From NCBI RefSeq assembly GCF_000220705.2, contig NZ_CP023202.1:6602501-6666500 (forward strand): a stretch of 64,000 bases of DNA. The letters run 5' to 3'. Position numbers and translations under genes: made by a program. Below, one piece after another: positions 32,850-41,818 of the stretch (its first letter is position 1; the number at the start of each line of letters is the position of its first letter). The stretch is from Streptomyces xinghaiensis S187 (GTDB lineage Bacteria; Actinomycetota; Actinomycetes; Streptomycetales; Streptomycetaceae). A model generated the notes under the pieces. It made no database searches. It was not told where the DNA came from and was given only the letters and a program-made list of their open reading frames with translations.

Positions 32850-34766
32850 GTGTCCTCACTGCAGAATCGCCGGCGGAACGCGTCCCGGGAGCCCCAGATG
32901 GTGGTGTGCGGCGACGACGCGCTCGCCCACCGGCTCGCCGCCGAACTCTCCGGGATGTACCAGGAGCCCGTCACGCTCGTCCTGCCGCCCACCGGGGAGG
33001 GCCGCCGCCCGCTGGACGGCATCCCCGGCCGCCGGGAACCCGTGGTGCCGGTACGGGTCATCGAGGCCCGCGCCCTGGACGACGAGGTACTGGCCGAGGC
33101 CGGGGTCGCCACCGCGCAGGCGCTGGCCCTCGTCCACGACGACGACGAGACCAACATCCACGCCGCCCTCCGCGCCCGCCGGCTCAACCCCCGGGTGCGG
33201 CTGGTCATCCGCCTCTTCAACCGCAAACTGGGCCGGCACCTGGAGGAGCTGCTCGACCGCTCCGTGGAGATCGCCGCCCCCGACCTGGACCCGGTCGCCG
33301 TGGACGCCTCCACCACGGTGCTCTCCGACGCCGACACCGCCGCGCCCGCCCTCGCCGCCGCCGCCATCGTCGGCACCAGCAAGGTCGTCCACGCCGACGG
33401 CCTGATCCTCCGCGCCGCCGAGCGGCCCCCCGCGGCGCGCGGGGAGCCGGACGCCCGGCCGTCCCTCTGCACCCTCGCGCTGTTCTCGGCCGCGGACAGC
33501 CCGGACGCGGGGGAGGGCTCCGAGGACAGCGGCGACGAGGGCCCGCGGCTGCTGCCCGACGACGAACTGGCGGCGGGATCTCCCGAGCGCGGCCGGGTGG
33601 TGCTGGAGACGGTCATCCACGACGGCGTCCCGGCCCCGCCGCGCCGCCTGGGCCGCACCCCGCCGCTGAGCACCCTGTTCTCCCGCCGGATGCGGATGGC
33701 GCTGCTCGGCCTGGTGACCGCGGTCGGGGCGCTGGCCGTGGCGTCCGTCCTGCTGACCGGCGACGACCCGCTGCACGCCGCCTATCTCTCCCTGCTCGAC
33801 CTCATCGCCATCGGCGACCCCGCCGAGGGGGAGGAACCGGCCCGGCAGATCCTCCAGCTCCTCTCCGGCATGGTGGGCCTGCTGCTGCTCCCCGTCCTGG
33901 TGGCCGCCGTGCTGGAAGGGCTCGGCACTTTCCGGTCGGCGAGCTCGCTGCGCCGGCCGCCGCGCGGGCTCTCCGGGCACGTGGTACTGCTCGGGCTGGG
34001 CAAGGTCGGCACCCGGGTGCTGTCCCAATTGCACGAGATGGGCGTCCCCGTGGTCTGCGTCGAGCACGACCCGGACGCCCGGGGCGTGGCGCTCGCCCGG
34101 CGGTACCGGGTGCCGACGGTGATCGGGGACGTCACCGAGGAGGGTGTGCTGGAGGCCGCCAAGGTGCACCGCAGCAGCGCCCTGCTGGCCCTCACCAGCC
34201 ACGACAGCACCAATCTGGAGGCGGTGCTGTACGCCCGCGGGGTCTCGGACCGGCTGCGCGTGGTGCTGCGGCTGTACGACGACCGGTTCGCCGCGGCGGT
34301 CTACCGCACCCTCCGCGACTCCCACCCCGGGGCGATGACCCGCAGCCGCAGCGTGTCCTCACTGGCGGCGCCGGCCTTCGCCGGGGCGATGATGGGCCGC
34401 CAGGTGCTGGGGGCGATCCCGGTGGAACGGCGGGTCCTGCTGTTCGCGGCGGTGGAGGTGAAGGACTGCCCGGCCCTGGAGGGCCGCACGGTCCGGGAGG
34501 CGTTCCGGCCCGGCAGCCGGCGGGTGCTCGCCCTGGACGTGGCCGCGCCGGCGCATCGCCGTCCCGATCTCGCGGCCCTGCCGCCGGGCTGGCAGACCGT
34601 GGAGCGGGAGCTGCTGTGGCAGCCGCACCCCGGCTATGTGCTGCGGCCGGAGGACCGGGTGGTGCTGGCCGCCACCCGGCAGGGGCTGGCCGAGCTGCTG
34701 GGCCGGCACCCGCGGCCCGGCCGGGACGGCCCGGAGGACGGCGGCCCGGCGCCGGACCGGAGCTGA
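32850..34766 (+). CDS. Membrane protein with two TrkA-N (RCK-like) domains, CASTOR/POLLUX-like ion channel family
   Basis: 638 residues from GTG 32850 (an ATG at 32814 is possible; neither has a strong ribosome site). First NAD-binding TrkA-N domain (about 15-175: MVVCGDDALAHRLAAEL), a variable acidic linker, two hydrophobic helices (about 275-295 and 330-355) with a short pore-like segment between them (YLSLLDLIAIGDP), then a second TrkA-N domain (about 375-520: VVLLGLGKVGTRVLSQL) and a TrkA-C-like end. The order RCK-TM-pore-TM-RCK fits actinobacterial homologues of CASTOR/POLLUX channels. The pore lacks a recognisable TVGYG filter, so ion selectivity is unknown. Confidence 0.82.
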   Translation: MSSLQNRRRNASREPQMVVCGDDALAHRLAAELSGMYQEPVTLVLPPTGEGRRPLDGIPGRREPVVPVRVIEARALDDEVLAEAGVATAQALALVHDDDETNIHAALRARRLNPRVRLVIRLFNRKLGRHLEELLDRSVEIAAPDLDPVAVDASTTVLSDADTAAPALAAAAIVGTSKVVHADGLILRAAERPPAARGEPDARPSLCTLALFSAADSPDAGEGSEDSGDEGPRLLPDDELAAGSPERGRVVLETVIHDGVPAPPRRLGRTPPLSTLFSRRMRMALLGLVTAVGALAVASVLLTGDDPLHAAYLSLLDLIAIGDPAEGEEPARQILQLLSGMVGLLLLPVLVAAVLEGLGTFRSASSLRRPPRGLSGHVVLLGLGKVGTRVLSQLHEMGVPVVCVEHDPDARGVALARRYRVPTVIGDVTEEGVLEAAKVHRSSALLALTSHDSTNLEAVLYARGVSDRLRVVLRLYDDRFAAAVYRTLRDSHPGAMTRSRSVSSLAAPAFAGAMMGRQVLGAIPVERRVLLFAAVEVKDCPALEGRTVREAFRPGSRRVLALDVAAPAHRRPDLAALPPGWQTVERELLWQPHPGYVLRPEDRVVLAATRQGLAELLGRHPRPGRDGPEDGGPAPDRS

Positions 34767-34821
34767 GCGGACCCGGGGCCGGGCTCCGGGCCGGGGGGAA
34801 GCGCGGCCCGTCCACGGCGGA

Positions 34822-34861
34822 GGGCCCGTCCGCGCCACCGGGTGGTGGTGCGGACGGGCCC
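34822..34861. terminator. Bidirectional terminator between the ion channel and AGCS genes
   Basis: Perfect 12-bp arms (34822-34833, 34850-34861) enclosing a smaller CCACC/GGTGG stem; located between convergent stops. Confidence 0.8.
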
Positions 34862-34897
34862 TCGTCCGGTACGGCCGCGCGGTGCCGCCGGCCCGGG

Positions 34898-36445
34898 TCA
34901 GGACTTGGCGGCCGGCTCGCTCACGCCGTCCCCGCCGGAACCGGAGGCCCCGGCCCGGCGGTCACGGAGATGCTGCAGATAGGAGGAGAGCTCCCGCTTG
35001 ACGATCGGCGCCAGCAGGTAGAGGCCGATGATGTTGATGACGGCGGCCAGGAAGAGCATCGCGTCCGCCATGTTGATCAGCGCGCCGAGGGTGAGCAGCG
35101 AGCCCGCCGCGACGATCACGCTGAAGAGCACCTTGTAGATGTTCTCGCTGGTGCGGCTCCGGCCGAACAGGTACGTCCAGCACTTCAGGCCGTAGTAGCT
35201 CCAGGTGATGATCGTGGAGAAGGCGAAGAGCAGCACCGCGATGGTCAGGATGTACGGGAACCACGGCAGGACGGTCTCGAAGGCGTCGGACGTCAGCGTC
35301 ACGCCGTCGCCGGGGCCCTCGCCGGCGGCGGCCGCCTCGCGGGCGTTCTCCCAGCTCGGGGTGGAGGCGATGACGATGGTCAGCGCGGTCATCGTGCAGA
35401 TGACGACGGTGTCGATGAACGGCTCCAGCAGCGCGACCAGACCCTCGGTCACCGGGTGCCGGGTCTTGACGGCGGAGTGCGCGATCGGCGCGGAGCCGAT
35501 GCCGGCCTCGTTGGAGAACGCGGCCCGCTGGAAGCCGACGATCAGCACGCCGATCGCACCGCCCGCGACGCCCTCGGGGTTGAAGGCACCGCTGACGATG
35601 CTGCTCACGGCGTCCGGCAGGGCCGGGATGTTGACGCCGATGACGATGAGACACGCGGTGACGTAGATGCCCGCCATGGCCGGGACCAGCCGGCTGGTGA
35701 CGTTGGCGATGGACTTGATGCCGCCGAGGAGGACCAGGGCGACCAGGGCGGCGAGCAGCACACCGAAGAGGAGGGCACCCGCGGAGTTGCCGAAGATGCC
35801 GTCCTCGCCGCCGGTGACGGACTTGAGCTGGGTGAAGCTCTGGTTGGCCTGGAAGAGGTTGCCGCCGAAGAAGGTGAAGAAGAGCAGGGAGACCGCGACA
35901 CCCACGGCGAGGACCTTGCCGACGCCGCTCATGCCGCGCTCGGCGAGGCCCTTGCGCAGATAGTGCATCGGGCCGCCGGAGACGGTGCCGTCCTCGTGGA
36001 TGTCCCGGTACTTCACGCCCAGGGTGCACTCGACGAACTTGGTCGCCATGCCGAGGAGGCCGGCGACGATCATCCAGAAGGTGGCTCCGGGCCCGCCGAT
36101 GGTGACGGCGACGGCCACACCGGCGATGTTGCCGAGGCCGACGGTGCCGGAGACCGCGGCGGTGAGCGCCTGGAAGTGGCTCACCTCACCGGGGTCGTCC
36201 TTGTCCTCGTACTTGCCGCGCACCAGGTCCACCGCGAGCTTGGCGCGGCGGGCCTGGACGAAGCCGAAGTAGATGGAGAAGACGACGCCCGCGACGACCA
36301 GCCAGCCCACGATCCAGGGGAAGGGGGTGGGGAAGACGCCGAAGTCGGTCTCGTAGAAGACCCACTTGGTGAGGAACTCGGCTACGGGGTCGAAGACGCC
36401 GTTGACGGCTTCCTCGATCGTCGAGGTGACGGAATTGCTTGCCAT
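34898..36445 (-). CDS. Alanine/glycine:cation symporter (AGCS family)
   Basis: 515 residues with about ten membrane helices. The family signature GTVGLGNIAGVAVAVTIGGPGATFWM (given here by its ends, residues about 105-130) and SNEAGIGSAPIAHSA (about 310) are intact. It imports alanine or glycine with Na+ (or H+). It differs from many bacterial members by a short C-terminal tail rich in Gly/Ser. ATG start preceded by AGAGG. Its upstream region (36446-36700) contains the promoter; the gene converges on the ion-channel gene. Confidence 0.92.
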   Translation of the reverse strand: MASNSVTSTIEEAVNGVFDPVAEFLTKWVFYETDFGVFPTPFPWIVGWLVVAGVVFSIYFGFVQARRAKLAVDLVRGKYEDKDDPGEVSHFQALTAAVSGTVGLGNIAGVAVAVTIGGPGATFWMIVAGLLGMATKFVECTLGVKYRDIHEDGTVSGGPMHYLRKGLAERGMSGVGKVLAVGVAVSLLFFTFFGGNLFQANQSFTQLKSVTGGEDGIFGNSAGALLFGVLLAALVALVLLGGIKSIANVTSRLVPAMAGIYVTACLIVIGVNIPALPDAVSSIVSGAFNPEGVAGGAIGVLIVGFQRAAFSNEAGIGSAPIAHSAVKTRHPVTEGLVALLEPFIDTVVICTMTALTIVIASTPSWENAREAAAAGEGPGDGVTLTSDAFETVLPWFPYILTIAVLLFAFSTIITWSYYGLKCWTYLFGRSRTSENIYKVLFSVIVAAGSLLTLGALINMADAMLFLAAVINIIGLYLLAPIVKRELSSYLQHLRDRRAGASGSGGDGVSEPAAKS

Positions 36446-36780
36446 GAACGGAACCTCTGGCTGGTGTGGTGCTGAGGACGAGGGCCCACCATCCGGCGGT
36501 TGCCGATGGTGCGCTGATAAGACGGATTGGGAGTTCCTATCACGGAGAGCAATCGCACCGGTGTGACGTGGGTCACTTCACCGCAGGGGCATGGCAGTCT
36601 TTATGGCTCTGTAACCGGACAAAAGCGCGCGATAGATTCGCTATACAGGAACACCGGCCCGGTGAGCGGTGCGCGATCGTGCACACACCGTTACATGATC
36701 GCAACGCGCGGCCCGGCCGCCGCCGCCCGTCCGGACGGCCGGTGGCGGCCGGGCCGCGTCCGCCGGTTCCGCTCCCGTTC
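36446..36780 (-). other. Intergenic region: AGCS promoter and catalase terminator
   Basis: No gene seen. The part next to the AGCS start (to about 36660) is less GC-rich and includes an imperfect dyad GATAG-ATTCG-CTATA (about 36630); it should hold the AGCS promoter. The distal part is the catalase terminator hairpin. Confidence 0.5.
36707..36758 (-). terminator. Terminator of the catalase gene
   Basis: Perfect 15-bp arms (36707-36721, 36744-36758) around a loop that itself contains CCGTCCGGACGG; 23 bases past the catalase stop. Confidence 0.75.
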
Positions 36781-38439
36781 TCAGCGGGTCACGACATGCC
36801 GTTCGTCCGGGACGCAGTGCGTCATGGTCAGTCCCGAGACGTCGCGCGGCGGGTTCTTGCCGAGGTTCGCCAGCCGCCGCCGGTCCTCCTCGGTCAGCTG
36901 CTGGCCCGGCAGCGGTTCGAGATGCGCCACCTCGGGGGTGTCGATGCCCAGTCCCTCGCCGACCCGCAGCCCCAGGTCGTTCTCCACCAGCAGGAAGTGC
37001 CAGAGCATGCGCTCCTGCACCGGGCGGTCGCACTGGGAGAGCAGGGTGACGAAGTTCCGCACCAGGTCGTCGCGCTCCCACTCCTCCAGCAGCAGATAGC
37101 GCTGCCCGGCCTGGAGGTAGTCGTTGGTGCGGGGGATGCGCTTGCGGGTCAGCTTGCCGCGGATCTCCGGACCCTGGTCGTCGTGGGTGGGGAAGGCGGC
37201 CTCCTGCAGCCCGCCCAGCACCGACGGCTCGTAGTTGATGTGCGTGTTCTCCGCGCCGCCGTCGATGTGGTATGTCATCTGGCCGTCGCGCTGGTTGGTG
37301 CGCACCGGGGCGTTCTTCGCCTGGTTGACCGGCACCTGCAGGTAGTTCGGGCCCACCCGGTAGCGCTGGGTGTCGCTGTAGGAGAAGGTCCGGCCGACCA
37401 GCATCTTGTCGTCCGAGAAGTCCAGCCCGTCGACGAGCACACCGGTGCCGAACGAGATCTGCTCGTTCTCGGCGAAGTAGTTGGCCGGCATCCGGTCGAG
37501 CACCATCCGGCCCACCGGCTTGGGCGGGAACTCCTGCTCCGGCCAGGTCTTGGTGTCGTCCAGCGGGTCGAAGTCCAGCTCCGGGTGCTCGTGGTCGTCC
37601 ATCATCTGGACGAGCAGCTCCCACTCCGGGTGGTCGCCGCGGGCCACGGCCTCGTAGAGGTCCTTCGTCGCGTGGCCGGTGGCCTCCGCCTGCACGTTGG
37701 CGGCGTCCTCCTCGGTCATGCTGCGCACGCCCTGCCTGGGCATCCAGGTGTACTTCACCAGCTTGGTGCCGCCGTGGGCGTCCACCCACTTGTAGGTGTT
37801 GACGCCGAAGCCCTGCATGTGGCGGTAGTCCGCGGGGATGCCGCGCGGGCTGAAGAGATTGACCAGCATGTGCATCGATTCCGGCGTCTGGCTCATGAAA
37901 TCGAAGATGCGGTTCGGCTGCTGCTCGAAGGTGATCGGGTCGGGCTTGAGCGCGTGGATCACATCCGGGAACTTGATCGCGTCGCGGATGAAGAAGACGG
38001 CGAGGTTGTTGCCCACCAGGTCCCAGTTGCCGTCCTCGGTGTAGAACTTCACCGCGAAGCCGCGCGGGTCCCGGGCGCACTCCGAGGAGTCCCGGCCGCC
38101 GATGACGGTGGAGAAGCGGACCGCGACATCGGTGCGCTTGCCGCGCTCCTGGAAGAGCTTGGCCCGGGTGTAGCGGTCGATCGGCTCGTCGCCCCAGGCG
38201 CCGTACGCCTCGAAGTAGCCGTAGGCGGTGACGCCGCGGGCGTGGACGACGCGCTCCGGGATGCGCTCCCGGTCGAAGTGGCTGATCTTCTCCAGGAACT
38301 GGTAGTTCTCCAGGGTGGCCGGTCCGCGCGCACCGACGGTGCGCTGATTCTGGTTGTCGTAGACCGGGTGCCCTTGCCGGTTGGTGAGTACGGGCCGTTC
38401 GTCTCCCCGGCCGGCGCCCTTCTTCTCTACGTCCGTCAC
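36781..38439 (-). CDS. Monofunctional heme catalase
   Basis: 552 residues, somewhat longer than the 480-500 of small-subunit catalases. Catalytic His66 in ERVVHARG, distal-side DLVGNN and the proximal heme Tyr in RTFSYSDTQRYRVG are intact; ARDPRGFAVKFYT and NYFAENEQISFGTG are family-typical. It decomposes H2O2 in the cytosol. GTG start with AAGGAG about eight bases upstream. The short C-terminal extension (about residues 500-552) ends HVVTR. No regulator gene (CatR/Fur type) is adjacent. Monocistronic, closed by a strong hairpin. Confidence 0.95.
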   Translation of the reverse strand: MTDVEKKGAGRGDERPVLTNRQGHPVYDNQNQRTVGARGPATLENYQFLEKISHFDRERIPERVVHARGVTAYGYFEAYGAWGDEPIDRYTRAKLFQERGKRTDVAVRFSTVIGGRDSSECARDPRGFAVKFYTEDGNWDLVGNNLAVFFIRDAIKFPDVIHALKPDPITFEQQPNRIFDFMSQTPESMHMLVNLFSPRGIPADYRHMQGFGVNTYKWVDAHGGTKLVKYTWMPRQGVRSMTEEDAANVQAEATGHATKDLYEAVARGDHPEWELLVQMMDDHEHPELDFDPLDDTKTWPEQEFPPKPVGRMVLDRMPANYFAENEQISFGTGVLVDGLDFSDDKMLVGRTFSYSDTQRYRVGPNYLQVPVNQAKNAPVRTNQRDGQMTYHIDGGAENTHINYEPSVLGGLQEAAFPTHDDQGPEIRGKLTRKRIPRTNDYLQAGQRYLLLEEWERDDLVRNFVTLLSQCDRPVQERMLWHFLLVENDLGLRVGEGLGIDTPEVAHLEPLPGQQLTEEDRRRLANLGKNPPRDVSGLTMTHCVPDERHVVTR

Positions 38440-38676
38440 GGTGCTGGGCTCCTTCGCTCGTCGGTGCGCCGCGCCGCGCCGGATGCCGCGAGCGGCTGCG
38501 TGTGCGTACCCCGGGGAGCGGGGGGCCTAACAGAAGAAGGGAGCCCAGTACTCCGGTTCAACCGTAAGGCTTCGCCGTAATTGCAGATGTACTTGCAGTG
38601 ACGGACGGTCCGGGGCGAGGATGGTTCCCCGGGCATCCCGCCCCCTCAACCGCCCCTCGACGCTGCGGAGCGCGCG

Positions 38677-38943
38677 ATGACAGCTCATCAGGCACGGCGG
38701 GGCGGCGGCCCGGACCCCACCGGCCCGTCACGCGCCGGCCGGGGCCGCGCCGATGTGCACCCCGGAGCCCTCGCCCCCGCCGGTCCGCCGCCGGTCACGG
38801 CGGGCACGGCACCGGCCGCCCCGGGCCGGTCCGCCGCCGAGGCCGAGCGCGAGTGGGACCCCCTCACCCGTCTGCTCCTGCTGCTGGAGCTCTCCGGCCG
38901 GCGCTCCTGGCTGGAGGACCTCGCCTCCCCCGACCGCACCTGA
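38677..38943 (+). CDS. Small hypothetical protein
   Basis: 88 residues. The first 50 are Gly/Pro/Ala-rich and look disordered; the last 30 form a likely amphipathic helix (EREWDPLTRLLLLLELSGRRSWLEDL). GCGGAG lies seven bases before the ATG and codon bias in the last third is coding-like. No known domain. It could be a small regulatory or scaffold peptide; it could also be a chance frame, so confidence is moderate. Confidence 0.45.
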   Translation: MTAHQARRGGGPDPTGPSRAGRGRADVHPGALAPAGPPPVTAGTAPAAPGRSAAEAEREWDPLTRLLLLLELSGRRSWLEDLASPDRT

Positions 38944-39135
38944 CCGGCGGCCGGAGACCCTCCCGGCCGCCACGCACGTCCGCGCCCCCGGCCGGCCGCC
39001 GGCGGTGCGCCTCCCTCCATGCGCGGGTCCGTCAAGTGGAGTAAGCCGGGGAGACGGGGTACCTGGCACAGAAGCGCACCGGCGGGCCCCGCCCACCGGT
39101 GCGCCGTCCGCCGCGTACCAGGAGGAGTCACCACC

Positions 39136-40560
39136 ATGGCCATCGCCACCGTCAACCCGGCCACCGGCGAGACGCTGAAGACCTTCGATCCCCTCGGCGA
39201 CGCGGAGATCGACGAGCGGATCGAGCGGGCCGTCCGGGCCTTCCACACCCACCGCGTCACCGGCTTCGGCGGGCGCGCCGAGTTGATGAACCGCGCGGCC
39301 GACCTGCTGGAGGCGGAGCAGGAGGACATCGCCCGGACCATGACCACCGAGATGGGCAAGACCCTGGCCGCCTCCCGCGCCGAGGCCGCCAAGTGCGTCA
39401 AGGCGATGCGCTGGTACGCACGCAACGCCGAGGCGCTGCTGGCGGACGAGGAGCCGGCGGCCGCCGACGTCGAGGACTCGGGGGCCGTCCGCGCGTACGT
39501 CCGCTACCGTCCGCTCGGGGTCGTCCTCGCCGTCATGCCGTGGAACTTCCCGCTCTGGCAGGTGATCCGCTTCGCGGCACCCGCCCTGATGGCGGGCAAC
39601 ACCGGGCTGCTCAAGCACGCCTCCAACGTGCCGCAGACCGCGCTCTACCTGGAGGACCTCTTCCGCCGGGCGGGCTTCCCGGAGGGCTGCTTCCAGACGC
39701 TGCTGGTCGGGTCCGGCGCCGTGGAGGGCGTTCTGCGCGATCCCCGGGTGTCCGCCGCGACCCTCACCGGCAGTGAGCCCGCGGGCCGTTCCGTGGCCTC
39801 GATCGCGGGGGACACCGTGAAGAAGACGGTGCTGGAACTGGGCGGCAGCGATCCGTTCATCGTCATGTCCTCCGCCGGCATCCCCGAAGCGGCGCGGACC
39901 GCCGTGACCGCGCGGGTGCAGAACAACGGCCAGTCCTGCATCGCGGCCAAGCGCTTCATCGTGCACACGGACGTCTACGACGACTTCGTGGACCGCTTCA
40001 CCGCCGCGATGAGGGACCTGACGGTGGGCGACCCGATGGACGGGGCCACCGATGTCGGGCCGCTCGCGAGCGAGAGCGGCCGCGCCGGTCTGGAGGAGCT
40101 GGTCGAGGACGCGCGGGCGCGCGGGGCGACCGTGCTCTGCGGCGGCCGGCGGCCGGAGGGGCTGCCGGACGGCTGGTTCTACGAGCCGACGGTGCTGTCG
40201 GACGTCACCCCGGAGATGCGCATCCACCGCGAGGAGGCGTTCGGACCGGTGGCCTCCGTCTACCGGGTCTCCGGCACGGAACAGGCGATCCAGCTCGCCA
40301 ACGACACCCCGTTCGGGCTCAGCTCCAACGTGTGGACCCGGAACCCGGAGGAGCAGCGGCGCTTCATCCGCGATCTGGAGGCGGGATCCGTCTACCTCAA
40401 CGGCATGACGGCCTCGCACCCCGCCCTCCCCTTCGGGGGCGTCAAGCGTTCCGGGTACGGGCGCGAGCTGTCCGGGCACGGTATCCGCGAGTTCTGCAAC
40501 CCCACCACGGTCTGGTACGGGCCGTCGCACGCCGATACCGGGGCCGGCGCCGCGGAGTGA
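39136..40560 (+). CDS. NAD(P)-dependent aldehyde dehydrogenase, succinic semialdehyde dehydrogenase type
   Basis: 474 residues. Catalytic Cys268 in NNGQSCIAAKR and general base Glu234 in VLELGGSDPF, plus MPWNFPLWQ and the substrate-binding end FGGVKRSGYGRELS. The short N-terminus and PWNFPLWQVIRFAAPALMAGN region match GabD-type NADP-dependent enzymes that oxidise succinic semialdehyde to succinate. ATG behind GGAGGAG. No gabT lies beside it, so the link to GABA breakdown is inferred from family only. A 12-bp palindrome (40691-40702) further downstream may end transcription. Confidence 0.88.
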   Translation: MAIATVNPATGETLKTFDPLGDAEIDERIERAVRAFHTHRVTGFGGRAELMNRAADLLEAEQEDIARTMTTEMGKTLAASRAEAAKCVKAMRWYARNAEALLADEEPAAADVEDSGAVRAYVRYRPLGVVLAVMPWNFPLWQVIRFAAPALMAGNTGLLKHASNVPQTALYLEDLFRRAGFPEGCFQTLLVGSGAVEGVLRDPRVSAATLTGSEPAGRSVASIAGDTVKKTVLELGGSDPFIVMSSAGIPEAARTAVTARVQNNGQSCIAAKRFIVHTDVYDDFVDRFTAAMRDLTVGDPMDGATDVGPLASESGRAGLEELVEDARARGATVLCGGRRPEGLPDGWFYEPTVLSDVTPEMRIHREEAFGPVASVYRVSGTEQAIQLANDTPFGLSSNVWTRNPEEQRRFIRDLEAGSVYLNGMTASHPALPFGGVKRSGYGRELSGHGIREFCNPTTVWYGPSHADTGAGAAE

Positions 40561-40872
40561 CACCCGCGGAAGGGGGACACGGGCGGCCGGGACCGGCGAC
40601 GGCGGGGGAACGGGGAACCGCGACGGGCGGCGCCGGTCCCGGCCCCGCCCGGCCCCCGTCCGCGGGGCCGCGGCCCGCACGGTCACCGGTGCCCGCGCGG
40701 GCGCCCGGGACGCCACCGGGCGGGACGCCGAGGCCACGGCCGGGAGCCGGTGATGCGCCCGAATGGGGGCGGCGGCCGGGGTGAACGGCCTCCGGCCGGG
40801 TACGCGTCCCCCGTTCCCCGGTGGCGGGCCGCCGCCGGGGCCATCCGCCGGACCACGAACTGGGAGACCTCG
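40561..40872 (+). other. Intergenic region between the aldehyde dehydrogenase and Pro-rich protein genes
   Basis: About 310 bases of very GC-rich sequence without a credible gene. It contains the palindrome GCCCGCGCGGGC (40691-40702) as a possible terminator and should hold the promoter of the two downstream genes. Confidence 0.4.
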
Positions 40873-41145
40873 ATGACGAGTCCGAACCCCGACCCCGTAC
40901 CCCCGGCTCCGACCCCGCCTCCGGGCCCCGGCCCCGGCCCCGTACCGGACCCGGTGCCGCCGGCCCCGACACCGCCGCCCGGCCCCGGCCCCACCCCCGG
41001 ACCGAGGCCGGGGCCGAACCCGGGGCCCACGCCCGTCCCGGAGCCGGACCCGGTCCCGCCCGTCCCGCCCGGCCCGAACCACCCCGATCCCACACCGGAG
41101 CCGCAGCCGAGCCCCAGCCCGGTCGGCGGAACGGCGGAGAACTGA
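40873..41145 (+). CDS. Small proline-rich protein
   Basis: 90 residues, about half Pro, in repeats such as PPAPTPPPGPGPGP and PGPRPGPNPGP with acidic residues toward the end. GGGAG seven bases upstream of ATG, and only three bases separate its stop from the DinB-like gene, so the two are probably cotranscribed. A polyproline extended rod is expected; consecutive Pro codons imply EF-P-dependent translation. No signal peptide. Function unknown. Confidence 0.55.
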   Translation: MTSPNPDPVPPAPTPPPGPGPGPVPDPVPPAPTPPPGPGPTPGPRPGPNPGPTPVPEPDPVPPVPPGPNHPDPTPEPQPSPSPVGGTAEN

Positions 41146-41148
41146 CCG

Positions 41149-41712
41149 ATGGATCTGCTCGATGCCTTCGACACCGCCTGGCTGGAGTTCGACCGCCGGG
41201 TGCACCGGGTCCGCGAGGACCAGTGGGGCGAACCCACACCCTGCACCGCGTGGACGGTGCGCGACCTGGTGAACCACCTGGTCGGGGAACACCTCTGGGC
41301 TCCCTGGCTGCTGCGCGGGGCCACGCTCGCCGAGGTCGGGGACCGTTTCGACGGCGACGTGCTCGGCGACGACCCGATCGCGGCCTGGGAGCGGGCCGCC
41401 GCCGAGTCGCACGCCGCCTTCCACCGGCCGGGCGCCCTGGACGGCCACGTCGACACCAGCGGCGGGGAGAGCCCCACCACCGACTACGGATGGCAGATGG
41501 CCACGGATCTCACCGTGCACGCCTGGGACCTGGCCCGGGGCATCGGTGACGACGACACCCTCGGCGACGAACTCGCGGCGGCGGTGTACGAGCGGGTCGA
41601 ACCGGAGGCCGCCGGCTGGCAGGGCTCCGGGCTCTTCGCCGCGCCGGTGCCGGTGCCCGAGGGGGCCCGGGCGCAGGACCGGCTCGTCGCCCTGCTCGGC
41701 CGGAAGCCGTAG
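41149..41712 (+). CDS. TIGR03086-type metal-binding protein (DinB/maleylpyruvate isomerase-like)
   Basis: 187 residues of the DinB-like four-helix superfamily: WTVRDLVNHLVGEHLW near residues 40-55 and TDLTVHAWDLARG near 120-132 provide the three metal-binding histidines. The family includes mycothiol- or bacillithiol-dependent transferases and isomerases; many actinomycete copies are uncharacterised. ATG directly follows the Pro-rich gene. A hairpin at 41727-41756 closes the unit. Confidence 0.85.
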   Translation: MDLLDAFDTAWLEFDRRVHRVREDQWGEPTPCTAWTVRDLVNHLVGEHLWAPWLLRGATLAEVGDRFDGDVLGDDPIAAWERAAAESHAAFHRPGALDGHVDTSGGESPTTDYGWQMATDLTVHAWDLARGIGDDDTLGDELAAAVYERVEPEAAGWQGSGLFAAPVPVPEGARAQDRLVALLGRKP

Positions 41713-41726
41713 CCGGACCCGTGGCC

Positions 41727-41756
41727 GGGGGCCGCCCGTGTACGGGGGCGGCCCCC
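41727..41756. terminator. Bidirectional terminator between the DinB-like and DD-carboxypeptidase genes
   Basis: Stem of at least 10 bp, GGGGGCCGCC with GGCGGCCCCC, extended by CCGT/ACGG with two bulged bases; lies between convergent stops. Confidence 0.65.
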
Positions 41757-41818
41757 GCCGGCCGGAGGTGCGGGGCACCGGCGGGGGACCGGCGCCGCCG
41801 CGCCGGCCGGCCCGGGGC

